A stretch of DNA of 8,390 bases from Solidesulfovibrio magneticus (GTDB lineage: Bacteria > Desulfobacterota > Desulfovibrionia > Desulfovibrionales > Desulfovibrionaceae): positions 12,799 through 21,188 of the forward strand of contig DLGG01000111.1 of the NCBI GenBank assembly GCA_002482565.1. The letters run 5' to 3'. Numbering within the stretch: the first letter of the stretch is position 1; every line of letters starts with the position of its first letter. The translations under genes were made by a program, and so were the position numbers. Below, piece after piece: positions 6,049-8,390 of the stretch. The notes beneath the pieces are model-generated. The model was not told where the DNA came from and searched no databases. It saw nothing but the letters and a program-made list of their open reading frames with translations.

Positions 6049-7866
6049 CTAGCAGATCGGCCTTATGTCGTCGAGAGGCGGGATGTCGCCGGGGCCGTGG
6101 CCGCACGCCGGGGCGGCAAGGATCGCCGGCATCCAGAATCGGACGGAATTGATCAGCCACAGGCGCGAGGCCGAGGCCAGGTCCGCAGGGGAGAGTTCCC
6201 CTTCGACAAGGACGCCCCGCCGCAGCAGGCGCTCCCGGTACGTGCCGGGCAGCAGGCCGCAGGAGAGCGGGGGCGTGACCAGCCGGCCTGACAACGCGGC
6301 CACGACGTTGGCGCGGCAGCTTTCCGTAACCTGCCCGAGCCGGTTTCGCAGGAGCACGTCGTCGCAGTCGGGATGTGCGGCCAGGGCGCGGTCATAAATC
6401 CCGCGTCGGGTGGTTTTGTGGAAAAGGTCCGGGCTTGCGGCATCGACCGGGCGCGCGGCGAAGCCCAGGCGCAAGGGGCCGGGCTTTCGCCGCGTCAGCG
6501 GAAAGGATTCCGTGCGGACCCGGCCCTCGCGCGAAACCAGCAGCCGCACCCGCCGTGGCGCACGGGGATGCGCCTGGCGAACCGCGTCAAGCGCCGCATC
6601 GACGACGGCCATGGAGCAGGGAAACCCGTAATAGGCGGCACTGGCGCGAAGGCGCGCAATGTGCTCCGGAAGCAGGACATACCGCCCGCCTGCAAGGCGC
6701 AACGTCTCCAGCAGTTCGAACGGTTCAGGCGACAGGGACAGGAACGCGGCCTTGACCCGGCATTCCTCGTATTCGTCGGCCGCGGTCGAGTCGTAAGTCA
6801 CGCCGCCGCCGACGCCGAACCGGCATTGCCCGGTGCCGCGGTCCACGGTCACGGTACGGATGGCCACGTTGAAAACGCAGTCCCCGCCCGGCGCGACATG
6901 GCCGATAGCGCCGGTATAGAAGCCGCGCGGCCAGGGTTCGAGCCGGCGGATGATCGCCATGGCGCTTTTTTTCGGCGCGCCGGTGATGGAGCCGCAGGGA
7001 AAAAGGGCGGTCAGCAGTTCCGCCAGGCCGGTGCGAGGCGGCACTCGGGCCGTGACCGTGGAGGTCATCTGCCAGGCCGTGCGCAGGCGCTCCACCGCGA
7101 ACATCTCCGGCACGGCGACGCTTCCGGGCAGCGCCGTCCGCCCCAGGTCGTTTCGCAGCAGATCCGCGATCATGCGGTTTTCGGCCCGGTTTTTCGGACA
7201 CGCCGCAAGCGACGCGGCCATGGCGGCGTCCTCCTGCGCGGTGCGCCCGCGCGGCATCGTGCCCTTCATGGGGCGGGCGACAACGACGTCGCCCTGCCGA
7301 GAAAAAAACAGTTCCGGCGAAAAAGAGAGAATATGATGCCGCCCCAGGTCGAGGCGGCACGAAAAGCCGGCGTCCTGCTCCCGCGCCAGGGCCGCGAACC
7401 AGGCGGCCGGATCGCCCGCCATCCGCCCGGCAAGGGGAAACGTGTAGTTGACCTGATAGGCCTCGCCCAGGCGGAGGCATTCCCGGATTTCGGCCAGGGC
7501 CTTGTCGTATTCGTGGCGGGAGACCAGGGGCCGCCAGGATGGGGCCGCAACGGGCCCGGACGACATGACAGACGGCGGGGACGAAAACGACGGGGCGCCG
7601 TAGGCGGCAGCGTAGAAAAGCGGCGGCGTCTCAGGCGACACGTCCGGGGCATGGACGGCGAGCCCCGGGTCGAACGCCGGAGCCGCTTCGTAGGCCAAGG
7701 CGAAAACAAGCCATTCTCCATCGCGGGAACGACGCAAGGCCGCGTCGAGAACGGCCCAAACGCCATCCGGCGTCACGGCCCGGCCCTGCCAGTGCGGCGC
7801 GGTGAAGTACCGGCTCCAGCCGGGCTCTTCCCGGGAAAAGGACAGGAAATGGGCGTCCCCGAGCAT
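6049..7866 (-). CDS. pabBC: Fused aminodeoxychorismate synthase component I / aminodeoxychorismate lyase (PabB-PabC)
   Basis: The 605-residue protein joins two steps of p-aminobenzoate (folate) synthesis. The first ~380 residues are PabB, a chorismate-using enzyme: QVNYTFPL near 137, PMKGT with Lys201, NRAENRMIADLLRNDLGR near 226-243, GSITGAPKKSAM near 292-303, and the closing GGGVTYDSTAADEYEEC. Lys in the P-x-KGT motif is the mark of PabB; anthranilate synthase has Ala there. The last ~220 residues are a class IV PLP lyase (PabC): Lys484 in FHKTTRRGIYDRA is the likely Schiff-base lysine, with GQVTESCRANVV near 511-522 and GLLPGTYRERLL near 537-548. No glutaminase (PabA) domain is fused, so ammonia must come from a separate subunit or be free. 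I chose the ATG at 7864-7866, 7 bases after the preceding stop; an earlier in-frame ATG at 7917 would overlap that gene by 44 bases. Neither has a clear ribosome binding site. Confidence 0.93.
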   Translation of the reverse strand: MLGDAHFLSFSREEPGWSRYFTAPHWQGRAVTPDGVWAVLDAALRRSRDGEWLVFALAYEAAPAFDPGLAVHAPDVSPETPPLFYAAAYGAPSFSSPPSVMSSGPVAAPSWRPLVSRHEYDKALAEIRECLRLGEAYQVNYTFPLAGRMAGDPAAWFAALAREQDAGFSCRLDLGRHHILSFSPELFFSRQGDVVVARPMKGTMPRGRTAQEDAAMAASLAACPKNRAENRMIADLLRNDLGRTALPGSVAVPEMFAVERLRTAWQMTSTVTARVPPRTGLAELLTALFPCGSITGAPKKSAMAIIRRLEPWPRGFYTGAIGHVAPGGDCVFNVAIRTVTVDRGTGQCRFGVGGGVTYDSTAADEYEECRVKAAFLSLSPEPFELLETLRLAGGRYVLLPEHIARLRASAAYYGFPCSMAVVDAALDAVRQAHPRAPRRVRLLVSREGRVRTESFPLTRRKPGPLRLGFAARPVDAASPDLFHKTTRRGIYDRALAAHPDCDDVLLRNRLGQVTESCRANVVAALSGRLVTPPLSCGLLPGTYRERLLRRGVLVEGELSPADLASASRLWLINSVRFWMPAILAAPACGHGPGDIPPLDDIRPIC

Positions 7867-7873
7867 ACGCGTG

Positions 7874-8390
7874 TTATGCCGGCAGGTAGGCCCGGGCCAC
7901 CCGCCACAGGTCTTCATAGGAATACTTCGCCCGAAGTCCCAGGCACAGCTCCTCGGCCAGCACCATCTTGCGCGCCGCGTCGACGAGCACCGCCCGGCGG
8001 TGCAGCGCCAGCCGCCGCCGCAAAAACGCCTCGTCGAAGCCGTCCGCCACGAGCGCCAGCCCCTCGGCGAAAAAAAGCGACCGGCAGGATTCGGCGAGCG
8101 TCCGGCCCGCCTCCTTGCCCTCGCGCCGCACCATGACCAGGCCGTACATCAGGCGGGCAAGCAGCACCTCCGGCGCAAGGCCGTGGTCCACGGCCGCCGG
8201 GTCTTCGGCGGCGGCTGGCGGCGCGGCGCCGGCGCGCGCCTTTTCCGCCAGGGCGTAGGCCTGCTCCATGATCGCGGCCTCGCGCGCCGGCGGCACGGCG
8301 AAATGGGCGGTCAGAAGCGAGAGCACGCGCTGCGGGTTGTCCCCCGAAGCCATGGCGGCAAGGGCCCCGGCCATGCAGTCCAAGGCGCGG
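7874..8390 (-). CDS. Unidentified alpha-helical protein, N-terminus outside window
   Basis: I do not recognise this gene. The frame is open to the right edge, giving 171 visible residues, and no convincing start is seen; a TTG at 8381-8383 and an ATG at 8374-8376 exist, but the frame continues past both. The visible part is rich in Ala, Leu, Arg and Glu, without Pro except in a short PPAAAEDPAAVD linker in the middle, and looks like two helical blocks. The second block holds LMYGLVMVRREGKE, then a stretch with several Arg (FLRRRLALHRRAVLVDAARK) and ends YSYEDLWRVARAYLPA. There is no signal peptide, membrane span, Cys motif or nucleotide-binding loop in the visible part, so it is probably cytosolic. 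Its TAA is 7 bases before the pabBC ATG, which suggests co-transcription and coupled translation. Codon use and GC content resemble the neighbours. Confidence 0.75.
   Translation of the reverse strand, partial: RALDCMAGALAAMASGDNPQRVLSLLTAHFAVPPAREAAIMEQAYALAEKARAGAAPPAAAEDPAAVDHGLAPEVLLARLMYGLVMVRREGKEAGRTLAESCRSLFFAEGLALVADGFDEAFLRRRLALHRRAVLVDAARKMVLAEELCLGLRAKYSYEDLWRVARAYLPA

Noticed and set aside
6373..8136. 587-codon open frame on the + strand
   Set aside because: It runs antisense to pabBC and the unidentified gene, has low-complexity Gly/Arg/Pro-rich content and no motif; pabBC on the other strand has clear family motifs throughout.

Overview
This 8.4 kb, high-GC window looks like chromosomal DNA of a sulfate-reducing deltaproteobacterium (Desulfobacterota), most likely a relative of Desulfovibrio. 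The main evidence is an ordered dsrK-dsrJ-dsrO-dsrP gene string whose DsrJ has three CXXCH haem sites and whose DsrO carries a Tat signal. The genus is inferred from gene content and base composition, not from a database search.

Region 1 (1-3044, + strand) is the 3' part of a dsrMKJOP operon. It holds the C-terminal third or so of dsrK, then complete dsrJ, dsrO and dsrP; dsrM would lie upstream of the window. Together the products form the membrane complex that links the periplasmic and quinone electron pools to cytoplasmic DsrC trisulfide reduction, the last stage of dissimilatory sulfite reduction. The operon closes with a textbook intrinsic terminator at 3068-3098.

Region 2 (3099-4546) holds a single + strand gene, dapL (LL-diaminopimelate aminotransferase), followed by a 13-bp GC-rich hairpin at 4473-4509. 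That hairpin sits between dapL and a converging - strand gene set.

Region 3 (4547-8390, - strand) is a probable operon, read from right to left: an unidentified alpha-helical protein cut by the window edge, a fused PabB-PabC folate enzyme, dapF (diaminopimelate epimerase) and a VOC/glyoxalase-fold protein with a C-terminal tail. Gaps between these genes are 7, 33 and 32 bases. DapL and DapF catalyse consecutive steps of lysine and peptidoglycan precursor synthesis, yet lie on opposite strands about 740 bp apart, with only the VOC gene between them.

I see no mobile element, CRISPR array, tRNA, rRNA or defence system. The window is mostly core metabolism. The points most worth a second look are the incomplete iron-sulfur ligand sets in DsrO, the putative Cys haem ligand in DsrJ, the unassigned VOC protein beside dapF, and the unidentified gene at the right edge.
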